Positions 1 to 7,747 of a stretch of 64,000 nt of DNA are shown here, piece by piece; position 1 is the first letter of the stretch, and each line of letters opens with the position of its first letter. Origin of the DNA: Mogibacterium kristiansenii (GTDB lineage Bacteria; Bacillota; Clostridia; Peptostreptococcales; Anaerovoracaceae); the NCBI RefSeq assembly GCF_009695905.1, contig NZ_VUNA01000008.1, forward strand, positions 1 through 64,000, given 5' to 3'. A program made the position numbers and the translations under genes. Below the pieces are notes generated by a model that searched no databases, had not been told where the DNA came from, and saw only the letters and a list, made by a program, of their open reading frames with translations.

Positions 1-56
1 AAGATGCATACATTCATTTTAAGGATTTATATATGTGGTATCCAGTTGCAGGAACA

Positions 57-165
57 ACGGTACCATATCTCAGGAATTGCGGTACCCGTTTACTGGAACA
101 GTGGTGCAATTCTGGCAGGAATCTTCACCTTTATCATAAATCCTTTAGAATGTAATTATGCATAT
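57..165 (+). mobile_element. IS21-like left-end remnant
   Basis: The stretch ends in a 36-base segment (127-162) that is identical to 3881-3916, where it sits just upstream of an istA-like start. It is preceded by short repeated GGTACC/GGAAC/GTGCA-type blocks like those at IS21 termini. Here, however, no istA follows: the sequence runs directly into a radC fragment. I infer a leftover IS21-family left end that has been rearranged. No transposase frame is associated with it. Confidence 0.5.
127..162 (+). repeat. 36-bp direct repeat, copy 1 (copy 2 at 3881-3916)
   Basis: This 36-base segment is repeated exactly at 3881-3916 in the same orientation, flanking the first CD-NTase operon. It appears to be the inner left end of an IS21-family element. 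Two copies about 3.75 kb apart could serve as recombination points for the defence cassette between them, which is inference. Confidence 0.8.
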
Positions 166-179
166 TTAGGGGCTGCGGT

Positions 180-290
180 GAATTCTTGGACATTAAGATG
201 CTGGATCATATTATAGTTGCTGGTGAAACCGGCGATATGTTCAGCATGAAATCAGAAGGAATGATGCCATCGTTTCACCGGAAAGACTAG
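180..290 (+). pseudogene. RadC/JAB-domain protein, C-terminal fragment
   Basis: Frame 180-290 encodes about 36 residues ending at TAG 288-290. It begins EFLDIKMLDHIIVAG, which matches the C-terminal end of RadC (JAB/MPN-like) proteins, where a LLDI..LDHIIV.G motif followed by an SF/SM..EG tail is typical. The rest of the gene is absent and the fragment abuts an IS21-like end. RadC copies are common on integrative elements, so this is probably debris of one. No start codon or ribosome binding site is associated. From 291 to 488 I see only AT-rich sequence leading to the next operon. Confidence 0.6.
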
Positions 291-488
291 GAAAGATAAT
301 GCTTCACATATTCATGTCGAAAGCGATAGAACTGACAATTCAGTTCACAACAATCTTCATTGTTGCATATATTCACTGCAATGGCATCTCGTAATGAGGT
401 GCCGATACATTGCCACACTACTGCCCATTCGTTTGCATTGTTGAACAATTATGGTAATGGTATAATATATATAAATTTAGGAGGTTAT

Positions 489-1307
489 ATGAGCATTAAA
501 GTAACAAAACACAGTATTGATAAAGAAACTAGAAGCGTTATTTCTGGTCGTTACAAAAGAATAACGAGGGCAATTAATAGAAGCTTTTGGAATAGCGAGA
601 GTGAAACAGAACACAGTATGTATGTTGGATCGTATGGAAGAGGAACAGCTATAAATACTAGTGACTTGGATGTTTTGTTTATCTTGCCTGAAAGTGAGTA
701 TAATCATTTTAATTCATTGAACGGAAATGGTCCTTCGAGATTGTTACAAGCTGTTAAGGATGCATTACTTGCTACATATCCACTAACTAAAATAAAAGGT
801 GATGGGCAAATAGTGTCTGTTGATTTTTCAGATGGTATTAGGTTTGAAATCCTCCCGGCGTTTAAAAGAATGAGCTTATGGGGCTGGGACGGAACATATA
901 TTTATCCGGATACGCATATGGGTGGGAACTGGTTATCAACTAATCCTCGTGCTGAAATAGATGCCATGAATAAAAAGGATGCTGAAAATAGCACTAACAA
1001 GTTACTTACAGCTACTTGTCAGCATATCAGATATATTAGGGATAAATATTTTAGTAGCTATCATTTATCGGGGATTTTGATAGATTCGTTTGTCTATAAC
1101 CATATTGGTGGATGGCACTTTACTAGACAAGGTGAAGATGCCACAAGGAGCATAAATACATTCGAAGAACATCTGTTAAATGAATATAATAGAGTGTCGT
1201 TTAATGGGTTAATTACACCGAATATTTTGGCACCGGGTAGTGGTATGCCGGTCGATGCTTCGAAAGGTTGGGAAGTGTTAGGCAAAATCCTAAGGAAAAT
1301 GGTATAA
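489..1307 (+). CDS. CD-NTase (SMODS-type cyclic oligonucleotide synthase)
   Basis: This 272-residue nucleotidyltransferase belongs to the DNA polymerase beta-like fold. Residues 47-61 show the signature GS followed by D59-x-D61, and the third acidic position is probably E120 in a FEILPAF motif, a pattern seen in CD-NTases. Such enzymes make cyclic di- or oligonucleotide second messengers after phage infection and activate a paired effector. The gene directly precedes a SLATT 2TM protein, the usual SMODS-SLATT pairing. The start at 489 is chosen because GGAGG lies at 480-484; a longer frame from 360 has no ribosome binding site. A second, diverged copy with its own SLATT partner lies at 5676-6554 on the other strand. 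The nucleotide product cannot be predicted here. Confidence 0.85.
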   Translation: MSIKVTKHSIDKETRSVISGRYKRITRAINRSFWNSESETEHSMYVGSYGRGTAINTSDLDVLFILPESEYNHFNSLNGNGPSRLLQAVKDALLATYPLTKIKGDGQIVSVDFSDGIRFEILPAFKRMSLWGWDGTYIYPDTHMGGNWLSTNPRAEIDAMNKKDAENSTNKLLTATCQHIRYIRDKYFSSYHLSGILIDSFVYNHIGGWHFTRQGEDATRSINTFEEHLLNEYNRVSFNGLITPNILAPGSGMPVDASKGWEVLGKILRKMV

Positions 1308-1320
1308 AGGGGAAACAGTA

Positions 1321-1881
1321 ATGGATATAACCGAAAATGACTATAAAACAGACGTTAAACATCAGTTAGTTGAAGCGCATGCAAGAGTTGTTTACACATA
1401 CACGGCTCACCACAAAGATGCAGATTACTTAATAGCGAAAGATAATGTTCTTCGTATTTCTCAGATTATTTTAACAGCTATATCCGCAAGTGGTTTCTTC
1501 GCTACAATTATAGGCAATCAAGCGTATCTGTGTATCATCGCAGGCCTTGCTGCAGCAGTATCATTGGGACTGAATCTATATACAAAGGACTTTAAGCCAC
1601 ATTTAGATGCACAGGAACACAAGTCGGCTGCAGACGAGTTATGGCTTGTTAGGGAACAATACATATCGTTGATAACTGATTTGAATGTGTTGGACAATGC
1701 TGAGATTATAAAAAGGCGAGAGGCTATACAAAATCTGATTTCGGATATTAATAAAAGGTACAAGGGAACTTCACGAAGGGGTTATAAAAAAGCACAAAAG
1801 GCTTTGAAAAAAGAAGAGGAACAGTTCTTTAACGAAGGGGAGGCTGAGCAGATGCTGCCAGCCCATCTTAGAAAGGAATAA
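1321..1881 (+). CDS. SLATT-family 2TM effector protein
   Basis: This 186-residue protein has two adjacent hydrophobic helices (about 44-64 and 69-88) and a charged helical C-terminal half rich in Lys and Glu, the layout of SLATT (SMODS and SLOG-associating 2TM effector) proteins. In CBASS such proteins are predicted to open membrane pores when bound by the nucleotide made by the neighbouring CD-NTase, killing the infected cell. It starts 13 bases after the CD-NTase stop, behind GGGGAAAC, so both are surely one transcript. It is recognisably related to the SLATT protein at 5117-5698: both share an EHK.A.D.LW..RE.Y.SL.TD block after the second helix. The assignment rests on topology, shared blocks and context. 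Confidence 0.8.
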   Translation: MDITENDYKTDVKHQLVEAHARVVYTYTAHHKDADYLIAKDNVLRISQIILTAISASGFFATIIGNQAYLCIIAGLAAAVSLGLNLYTKDFKPHLDAQEHKSAADELWLVREQYISLITDLNVLDNAEIIKRREAIQNLISDINKRYKGTSRRGYKKAQKALKKEEEQFFNEGEAEQMLPAHLRKE

Positions 1882-1902
1882 TAAAATATAATGGAGGATT
1901 GT

Positions 1903-2367
1903 ATGGAAACTAATAGTTTCGATATGAAAAAGTATTATGAAAATTATAGCGCGATAAATGATGAGATCTTTCTAGGTAAAGAGATAGTGGCTTTACCCCA
2001 AAAGTATTCAGAAAACGAATACTACTATGCAAAGGAAACGATTGAATTTGTTAAATACTGTACTCAATATCAAAAGGATTGTTCGGTGACAATAGCGGAA
2101 CAGAATGATATCGAAGTGCGTTCATTGCATTCGTTTGATATTTGGCTGCCGATTGTTTGGGTAGCATCAAATGTTTTGCTACCTTTCGCAATTAATATGG
2201 TATCGAATTATATTAGTGAACAGAAAAAAGGTCGAGAAGATGAGAAGGCTCAAGTGGAAGTCTCGTTTGTTGTAAGAACGGCTGAAGGAGAAAAAGTATT
2301 GAATTACAAAGGCGACGCTGACACTTTTAAGGAAACTTTCGAGAAAATCGATATTAATGAATTGTAG
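1903..2367 (+). CDS. Single-TM protein of unknown function in the CBASS operon
   Basis: I do not recognise this 154-residue protein with certainty. It has an acidic, Tyr-rich N-terminal part, one strong membrane helix at about 79-101, a short charged linker, and a C-terminal segment (about 117-150) that looks like a beta hairpin followed by a helix, with a KVLNYKGDADTF core. This layout resembles the EACC1-type components described in conflict systems, but that is only a suggestion. The start at 1903 is preferred over ATG 1891 because GGAGG at 1893-1897 is well placed for 1903. It lies 21 bases after the SLATT gene and 6 before the SEC-C gene, so it is probably an accessory part of the same defence operon. 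Confidence 0.7.
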   Translation: METNSFDMKKYYENYSAINDEIFLGKEIVALPQKYSENEYYYAKETIEFVKYCTQYQKDCSVTIAEQNDIEVRSLHSFDIWLPIVWVASNVLLPFAINMVSNYISEQKKGREDEKAQVEVSFVVRTAEGEKVLNYKGDADTFKETFEKIDINEL

Positions 2368-2373
2368 ATTAGT

Positions 2374-3237
2374 ATGCTTAATGTATTTTTAAATCACAAA
2401 GAGAACCTCCATCAGATTCGCACTATATGTAAAAAACTCAATGATATAAAAGGATGCATTTCTAGCGGCGATTATTTGAATGAAATAATTACAATGAATG
2501 ATGTAAGCCAGTTGTTTAAAGAGGTTAGAGAAATTGCTGTTTCAAATACAGATGAATGCTTGGCAAATGCACAATATGTATTTAGAGAGTACTTCCTTTT
2601 TTTCTTAAAGCTTGCCAATTATTTCCACTTACTAGAAGAGCGAAGATATAGAGAGTCTTGGGATGTTTTACAAGACTGCTTGGATATCGCAAAATTCATC
2701 AATAGGTATTCAGATGAGAGATATGATTTGGATGCTATTGTAGTACACTTAAAGAAGTACGAAACTCTTTATCCGTATAGATTATTTTCGAGTAGCGAGT
2801 TTATAATTAAAAAATCCCATTGTAGTATATGTGGGAAATCAATGCAAAGCCTAGAATGCAGACATATAAAGGGGAATCTGTACTGGGGAGAACCGGCGAT
2901 TATGTGTGTTGATGAAATTAAAGAACTACAAGCTATATGTTTAGTGAAGCATCCAGAAGATAAACGATGTGTTTTGGAGGTGCAGGATGATGTTGATGAG
3001 GAAGAAAAGTATAAAATGCTAAATACGTTTTTGGGTTATAATTTGCATTTCCTGGATGGCTTTAACATTTCTTCAACCATTCAATTAAAGAAAAAAGATG
3101 TAAAAGCAGGTCGGAATGATACTTGCCCTTGTGGTAGTGGTATAAAGTATAAGAAATGTTGTGGAAGAAATTTGTTCTATAGAAATGAACATAATATTGT
3201 TAGCCCTACGGGGAGAATTAAACTGTTTAGCTTATAA
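2374..3237 (+). CDS. SEC-C motif protein
   Basis: This 287-residue protein ends with a SEC-C metal-binding motif: C251-P-C253-G-S-G-x5-KK-C262-C263, as in the C-terminus of SecA and many stand-alone proteins. A second possible zinc site lies in the middle (C150, C153, C162, H164). The N-terminal 140 residues are helical and unfamiliar. SEC-C modules bind zinc and often mediate contacts to ribosomes or nucleic acids, and stand-alone versions occur in defence loci. It is the last gene of the CD-NTase operon, starts 6 bases after the previous stop and is followed by a strong terminator. Its job in the system is unknown; it could be a regulator or a sensor. Confidence 0.75.
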   Translation: MLNVFLNHKENLHQIRTICKKLNDIKGCISSGDYLNEIITMNDVSQLFKEVREIAVSNTDECLANAQYVFREYFLFFLKLANYFHLLEERRYRESWDVLQDCLDIAKFINRYSDERYDLDAIVVHLKKYETLYPYRLFSSSEFIIKKSHCSICGKSMQSLECRHIKGNLYWGEPAIMCVDEIKELQAICLVKHPEDKRCVLEVQDDVDEEEKYKMLNTFLGYNLHFLDGFNISSTIQLKKKDVKAGRNDTCPCGSGIKYKKCCGRNLFYRNEHNIVSPTGRIKLFSL

Positions 3238-3252
3238 TAGTGATTTTACATG

Positions 3253-3282
3253 CCTCAGGCAATAACGCCTGGGGCTTTTCTT
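3253..3282 (+). terminator. Rho-independent terminator after the CBASS operon
   Basis: CCTCAGGC (3253-3260) pairs with GCCTGGGG (3267-3274) with one wobble-type pair, around a six-base loop, and is followed by CTTTTCTT. It closes the four-gene plus-strand operon. Confidence 0.8.
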
Positions 3283-3309
3283 ATACCCAGAAACAAGGAG
3301 GTAAACATT

Positions 3310-3582
3310 ATGAGCGAAATCAGTCATAAGATTCTTGCTAATGTAGGAACGATTGCAAAGTATCCTACTGGCTGGACGAAGGAAGTCAATATCATTTCCT
3401 GGAATGGTGCTGCAGCTAAGGTAGATGTTCGTGACTGGTCTGAAGATCATGAGCACATGTCTAGAGGTGTCACTCTGACTGCAGATGAGACAAAGAGATT
3501 TATCGATGCAGTTCAGGCAAAAGATGCAGTCGGACTTCTGAATGACATGAACGCACCTAGAGTCAATGACTATGAACGATAG
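3310..3582 (+). CDS. YdbC/PC4-family ssDNA-binding protein
   Basis: This 90-residue protein matches the YdbC-like bacterial PC4 family: a GWTKEVNIISWNG segment, then KVDVRDW and HEHMSRGVTL. Family members bind single-stranded DNA non-specifically as dimers and are typical cargo of conjugative and integrative elements. A strong AGGAGGT sits at 3297-3303. It is followed at once by a truncated primase-type gene, an order seen on Tn-like elements of Clostridia. I infer that both are leftovers of an integrative element that has otherwise been lost. The gene itself looks intact. Confidence 0.8.
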   Translation: MSEISHKILANVGTIAKYPTGWTKEVNIISWNGAAAKVDVRDWSEDHEHMSRGVTLTADETKRFIDAVQAKDAVGLLNDMNAPRVNDYER

Positions 3583-3585
3583 GAG

Positions 3586-3855
3586 GTGTTCGTCATTTAC
3601 TATTCAGATGAATTAGTTGCAAGGGCCAGAGAGATGGATTTGCTTACCTATCTGAGACTTTATGAGCCAGAAAATCTCGTTAAAGTGCATGGGAATGTCT
3701 ACTGCACTCGGGAGCACGACATTCTTAAAATCTCAAATGGCAAGTGGATGTGGTGGTCAAGGAACATTGGCGGAGCATCAGCACTCGATTATCTGAATAA
3801 TCCGGCCTCCGTGTCCCTGCTGTCCGGGGATAGGAAACCGCAAATCCGTTTTTAA
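3586..3855 (+). pseudogene. DUF3991/Toprim-type primase, N-terminal fragment
   Basis: The first 65 residues (a REMDLLTYL helix, then a VYCTREHDILKIS.GKWMWWSRN.GGASALDYL segment) match the N-terminal zinc-finger-like part of DUF3991/Toprim proteins on conjugative elements. After LDYL the match stops and the frame ends about 20 residues later, so only the N-terminus remains of a protein usually several hundred residues long. AGGAGG lies at 3581-3586, so the true start may be a non-ATG codon a few bases downstream of the GTG used here. Confidence 0.65.
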
Positions 3856-3880
3856 GGAAACCACCATTCCGGTAGTGGAA

Positions 3881-3916
3881 ACCTTTATCATAAATCCTTT
3901 AGAATGTAATTATGCA
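3881..3916 (+). repeat. 36-bp direct repeat, copy 2 (copy 1 at 127-162)
   Basis: Exact copy of 127-162 in the same orientation, placed about 35 bases upstream of the istA-like start at 3952. It marks the left end of an IS21-family element. Confidence 0.8.
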
Positions 3917-3951
3917 CCAAGGTGTAAATACATTCAAAGGAGGTCATGACT

Positions 3952-4852
3952 ATGACCAAGTATCGAGAGATTCTCAGACTTAGTAGTCTGGGACTCAGTC
4001 AGCAGAGCATTGCCGACAGCTGCAATGTCTCCAAGAAGACGGTCAATCGCGTTTTAAGGCGAGCTAAGGAATTAGATATTTCCTGGCCGCTTGATGAAAG
4101 CGATACCGATGCTGTACTTGCAGAAAAGTTTTTCCCTTCTGTAAATCAAATCACATCCAATAAGAGGATGCCTGACTACGCTTACATTCGTAAGGAGTTG
4201 CTCCGCAATGGAGTCAGTAAAAAGCTCCTGTGGACTGAATACATGGAGGACTGTCGAGCCAACGGCGACGAGCCGCTCATGTATTCTCAATTCTGCTATC
4301 ACATCCAGCAGGATGAGCAGAAATGACGTGCTACCATGCACATCAATCGCAAACCCGGTGAGCAGGTTGAAGTTGACTGGGAAGGTGATCCTGCAACAAT
4401 TATTGACCCGGATACCGGTGAAATTTTAAAGGCTTACATATTTGTAGGTGTAATGACTTACAGCCAGTATGCATTTGTAGAAGCCTTTCTGGATATGAAG
4501 CAGAAATCCTGGATTACTGCCCATGTCCATATGTATGAGTTTTTGGCGGTGTTGCCAGAATACTTGTACCGGATAACTGCAAGACAGCAGTTGTCCACAA
4601 TGGTGGATGGAAAGACCAGCAGATCAATGAAACCTATCAGGAAATGGCTGAACACTATGGCACAGCTATCATCCCTGCCCGTATCAGGACATCAAAGGAT
4701 AAGCCGAATGCTGAAGGAACGGTAAGAAATATTTCCACCTGGATAACAGTAGCGCTTCTCGGAATGAACAGTTCAATCGAAGGCTCTTTTAAAAGAAAGA
4801 GGGCAGCCGGCTGGAATTATTCCTTGAACATGAAAAGCCATTACTTGCGCCA
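3952..4852 (+). pseudogene. istA: IS21-family transposase istA, frameshifted remnant
   Basis: Three consecutive frames together spell an IstA-like transposase. 3952-4326 gives the N-terminal helix-turn-helix (MTKYREILRLSSLGLS). 4336-4600 gives the start of the DDE domain (PGEQVEVDWEGDPA). 4644-4780 continues the catalytic core (SKDKPNAEGTVRNISTWI) in another frame, and a last shifted stretch near 4795-4850 reads SRLELFLEHEKPLLAP. Several frameshifts and the lack of an istB partner make it inactive. The first frame has AAAGGAGG at 3937-3943. The element ends abruptly at about 4852, where a fragment of an unrelated transposase begins on the other strand. Confidence 0.8.
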
Positions 4853-5090
4853 TGTCGTGTCGTATGCCCAGTATTCCTTCTCGGATTTGCGTTCACCCTG
4901 AAGGCGGAAGAACTTCATCTTCTGTTCCTCGGTGATGCTTTGGAATAATTCACTGGACCTCTGGGAAGAGATATCTTTGCCATACGGATGTCTGTGGAGC
5001 CCGGCTCACTTGCTGAACCTGTACAGGGGTTTCTCATCTTCGAGGATCAAATAATATGCTATCGAGAGTATCTGCTTGTATGTATTTTAA
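4853..5090 (-). pseudogene. IS1634-like transposase fragment
   Basis: Read on the minus strand, this stretch spells parts of an IS4/IS1634-type DDE transposase: an ADTL segment, then AYYLILEDEKPLYRFSK, an in-frame TGA where Trp is expected, AGLHRHPYGKDIS, SQRSSELFQSITEEQKMKFF and finally YWAYDTT. A frameshift lies before the AYYLIL part and the gene is cut off just after the first catalytic region (YDTT). It is therefore a dead internal fragment between the istA remnant and the second SLATT gene. No other gene is visible between 4853 and 5116. Confidence 0.7.
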
Positions 5091-5116
5091 AATCCCTCCA
5101 TAAATGTTTCTTCTTA

Positions 5117-5698
5117 TCACTCTACCATTTGTCGATTACATCGTCGAATAGAATTAGGCAACATTATATCTATCTCTTCTTCTGAAAAAGTCTGTTCCTC
5201 TTCTGTTTTCAATGCTTTTTGTGCTGCTGTATAGCTCTTAGCATCCGTTCTAGGCGAATTGCTGTATACTTCTGATGTTCTTTCTTGCAGATCATCTCGC
5301 TTATTTCGAATTTCATTTGCATCCAGCATTTCAAAATCTGTTAATAACGACACATACTCTTCTCTTATTTTCCATAATAAATCAGAAGCCTTTTTATGTT
5401 CTTGTGCTATTCCAGAAAGGTCAGAATTTTTAATATATGTGTTTAGTATAAACAATGCTAAAGAAACTATTGCTCCTAAAATACTAGCAATCTTATCATC
5501 AGAAAATATTGCTACTACAAAGCCACTTGTGGTGAGTGCAGACAATACAATTTGTGCTACTTTTATTCTATCCTCTAATTTTACCGTCCGATTTATAAAC
5601 TTATCATGGCATGTTTGTGAATATGTAACTCTTCCATATGCCTCCCGAATTTGTGATTCCAATTTATACCCTTGACTATTCCGGGAATTTCGTTCCAT
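5117..5698 (-). CDS. SLATT-family 2TM effector protein (second cassette)
   Basis: This 193-residue protein has two adjacent hydrophobic segments in its first half and a long charged C-terminal half with the EHK.ASDLLW..REEYVSLLTD block shared with the SLATT protein at 1321-1881. It is expected to act at the membrane as the effector of the CD-NTase encoded just upstream. The start at 5698 lies 23 bases inside the end of the CD-NTase gene, behind GGAG, so the two are likely translationally coupled. A longer frame reaching 5875 is only read-through of the overlapping frame. The pair is convergent to the first cassette, with mobile-element debris between them. Confidence 0.8.
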   Translation of the reverse strand: MERNSRNSQGYKLESQIREAYGRVTYSQTCHDKFINRTVKLEDRIKVAQIVLSALTTSGFVVAIFSDDKIASILGAIVSLALFILNTYIKNSDLSGIAQEHKKASDLLWKIREEYVSLLTDFEMLDANEIRNKRDDLQERTSEVYSNSPRTDAKSYTAAQKALKTEEEQTFSEEEIDIMLPNSIRRCNRQMVE

Positions 5699-6554
5699 AA
5701 ATCTCTCTCCATTTCTGTTTTGCTGAATATGAATAATTACTGTTTTCATATGATATTGCAGAAACTGCATTATTATATGCTGTTTTTGCTTTTGCATGAA
5801 ACTCTCCGTTTTTCCATACATAGCGTTGACTTCCTGGTGCAAGCCAGTAATTCTGATTTTCATCCAATTCTTCAAGATATTTGAAAAAATCTCTACTCAT
5901 AAAATCATAATAAAGATACGATTTATCTTTATATTCCCAATCATTTATAAATTTATAAGCTAACGTATCTATAAGTATTCCACTCATCGGTACATTACAT
6001 TTCCCTTTCCATGCTCTCGCCATTCTACAAAGACGCTTCAAGTTTTTGTTTGTATCCGTATTTCTACTATTCATTGCATCAATCTCTTTTTTTGGATCCG
6101 TTGTTCTCCAACTTCCTCCATTATTAGAGTCAGGATAAGTATAACTTCCATCTGTATTTATAAAAGCAGGTACAATTTCAAAATTGATTCCATCCGAAAA
6201 GTTAATCCCTAGTACCTGTCCATCACCCTTTACATATGATGTACTATAAGTCTTTTGCAAAACTCCCTTAACTTCCTGTAACAGTGCTGACTGTCCATTA
6301 CTTTTGTATGCATTAAATTTTTCATAGGTAGAATATGGCAACTGAACAATAATATCTATATCGCTCGTACATATTTCCGTTCCACGCCCATATGAACCTA
6401 CATATAAACTGTGTGTTGTTTCCGATGAACTACTCCAATAGTCCAGATTTATTCTTTTCGTTATCTGATGATACCTATATTGAATTGTTGATACGGTATC
6501 AGAACTCATTCTCAGATTCGAACAAAATGTTGAAAAATAATCACTTACTGACAT
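5676..6554 (-). CDS. CD-NTase (second, diverged copy)
   Basis: This 292-residue SMODS-type nucleotidyltransferase carries G53-S54 and D65-x-D67 in a VGSYGRGTEICTSDID motif, with E126 in FEIVPAF as the likely third metal ligand. It keeps the YV.GDGQ and SGILIDTLAY blocks of the copy at 489-1307 but has a longer N-terminus and differs widely elsewhere, so the two are old paralogues or separate acquisitions, not a recent duplication. The start has GGAAGAGG ahead of it. It should make the cyclic nucleotide that triggers the overlapping SLATT gene. About 50 bases upstream ends another, truncated frame on the same strand. Confidence 0.85.
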   Translation of the reverse strand: MSVSDYFSTFCSNLRMSSDTVSTIQYRYHQITKRINLDYWSSSSETTHSLYVGSYGRGTEICTSDIDIIVQLPYSTYEKFNAYKSNGQSALLQEVKGVLQKTYSTSYVKGDGQVLGINFSDGINFEIVPAFINTDGSYTYPDSNNGGSWRTTDPKKEIDAMNSRNTDTNKNLKRLCRMARAWKGKCNVPMSGILIDTLAYKFINDWEYKDKSYLYYDFMSRDFFKYLEELDENQNYWLAPGSQRYVWKNGEFHAKAKTAYNNAVSAISYENSNYSYSAKQKWREIYGTKFPE

Positions 6555-6605
6555 ACTCTACCTCTTCCTTTCAAATAAAATTATTATATTGTAATTCCAT
6601 ATTGA

Positions 6606-6866
6606 TCAAAAAATCCATATTTGACCAGTTTCAATCATTTTTGTTAAATATTTTTGTTTTACTTTCTCTAAAAACTCTGTAATAGCATCCAGATGATTTT
6701 TTAAAAAGCATTGTATATGATTTTCAATGTACTCAATTCTAACATTTGTATCATTTAAATTATTTGGACATCTTTTCATTTTCTCATCAATACTATCAAA
6801 TCCTTTAAACTGGTTGATTGTATAATCAAGTTGAACAATAAAATAAAAAATCCATAGCCATGCTTC
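6606..6866 (-). pseudogene. C-terminal fragment of an unrecognised gene upstream of the second CD-NTase
   Basis: A minus-strand frame stays open from about 6866 to a TGA at 6608-6606, giving about 86 residues. It starts with a hydrophobic stretch (WLWIFYFIVQL), then charged sequence with a KMKRCPNNLND segment and a C-terminal Lys-rich helix. No start codon or ribosome binding site is present at its upstream end, where an IS30-like end begins. It therefore looks like the tail of a gene cut by the insertion. Lying same-strand 50 bases upstream of the CD-NTase, it may have been the first gene of that operon. I do not recognise its family. Confidence 0.5.
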
Positions 6867-7030
6867 TGTGGTAGAATGTAGGTGCTATATCAACAATCGC
6901 CAAAGGAGTCATCACTATGAACCATGTACATTCTACCACAACTGAACACCAAAAGGGAAACATCTTTCTTACGACGAGAAAATTTTGATTCAGCTCCGCT
7001 TGAAACCTGGATTCCCGAATAACCCACACT
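6867..7030 (+). mobile_element. IS30-like element remnant (left end and start of transposase)
   Basis: From ATG 6917, behind AAAGGAG (6901-6907), the frame reads MNHVHSTTTEHQKG and then, after one apparent base loss, HLSYDEKILIQLRLK, which is the N-terminal helix-turn-helix region of IS30-family transposases. The gene stops after about 35 codons, so most of it is missing. GTGGTAGAATGTA (6869-6881) upstream is the reverse complement of TACATTCTACCAC inside the first codons. This could fold over the start region. Confidence 0.6.
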
Positions 7031-7072
7031 AGCCTTCAGGAATCCAGGAAAGTTGTCCAAACCTTGTCTTGA

Positions 7073-7112
7073 TATTTTGTCTCAAAAAATATATAATATT
7101 TGAGACAAAATA
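7073..7112 (+). promoter_or_regulatory. 14-bp palindrome with embedded -10 box upstream of the AbiE-like pair
   Basis: TATTTTGTCTCAAA (7073-7086) is the exact reverse complement of TTTGAGACAAAATA (7099-7112), with a 12-base centre containing TATAAT at 7092-7097. The ribosome binding site AAGGAGGTG follows directly. AbiEi-type antitoxins are known to repress their own operon by binding inverted repeats at the promoter, so this is the likely operator. That role is inference; the palindrome itself is plain in the sequence. Confidence 0.75.
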
Positions 7113-7125
7113 AGGAGGTGATTAC

Positions 7126-7731
7126 TTGCAAAGGGATAGCATTACCACTCAAATTTATGAGCGAATCAAAGAAGTTGGCCATGACGAGATTTACATTGTC
7201 GGCGATTTTCTGGATTTGGGTGAATATCATGCAGTACGCAAGGCGCTGTTGCGGTTAGATGAAGCTGGAAAAATTCAGAAAATCATGAGGGGCGTTTACT
7301 ATTACCCACGATACAGTGAATTGATTGATGAATACGAAGCTCCGTCACCGGGCAAGGTTGCGGATACACTGGCGAGAAAGTTTGGCTGGACGATTGCCCC
7401 GTGTGCAGATACTGCACTTAATCAGCTTGGTTTGTCAACGCAGGTTACAGCTAAATGGAGTTATATCAGCGATGGTCCCTATCATGAGTTTCAAATCGGA
7501 GCCTTTACGATAGAGTTCAGGCATAGAAACAACCGCGAGATATCAGGAATCTCCAGGCAGACAGCTACTGTTATCCAGGCATTGAAAGCCATCGGCAAGA
7601 ACAATGTCACCGATGCACAGATGGACATTATCAGACGTCGACTTTCGGATGAAGATAAGGCTACGATGCTGAAAGAGGCTCATCAAGTTACTGTATGGGT
7701 ATACGACTTAATCAAACAGATATGTGAATAA
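7126..7731 (+). CDS. AbiEi-like antitoxin (DUF6088 family)
   Basis: This 201-residue protein has an N-terminal winged-helix part (about 1-70, with IYERIKEVGHDEIYIVGDFLDLG and a RALLRLDEAGKIQKIMRGVYYYP wing) followed by a conserved C-terminal domain, the layout of DUF6088/AbiEi-type antitoxins. It should repress its own promoter and neutralise the AbiEii nucleotidyltransferase encoded 16 bases downstream. The start is TTG at 7126, chosen because AAGGAGGTG (7112-7120) is placed for it and no ATG is near. The perfect 14-bp palindrome just upstream fits autoregulation. The pair forms a type IV-like toxin-antitoxin or abortive infection module. Confidence 0.8.
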   Translation: MQRDSITTQIYERIKEVGHDEIYIVGDFLDLGEYHAVRKALLRLDEAGKIQKIMRGVYYYPRYSELIDEYEAPSPGKVADTLARKFGWTIAPCADTALNQLGLSTQVTAKWSYISDGPYHEFQIGAFTIEFRHRNNREISGISRQTATVIQALKAIGKNNVTDAQMDIIRRRLSDEDKATMLKEAHQVTVWVYDLIKQICE

Positions 7732-7747
7732 AGGAAGGTGTAAATGA

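Noticed and set aside
4-216. A 70-codon plus-strand frame at the window start
   Set aside because: It crosses the IS21-like end and a radC fragment in another frame and has no ribosome binding site.
360-488. A longer N-terminus for the first CD-NTase
   Set aside because: The extra 43 residues lack a ribosome binding site and are not family-like; GGAGG sits just before ATG 489.
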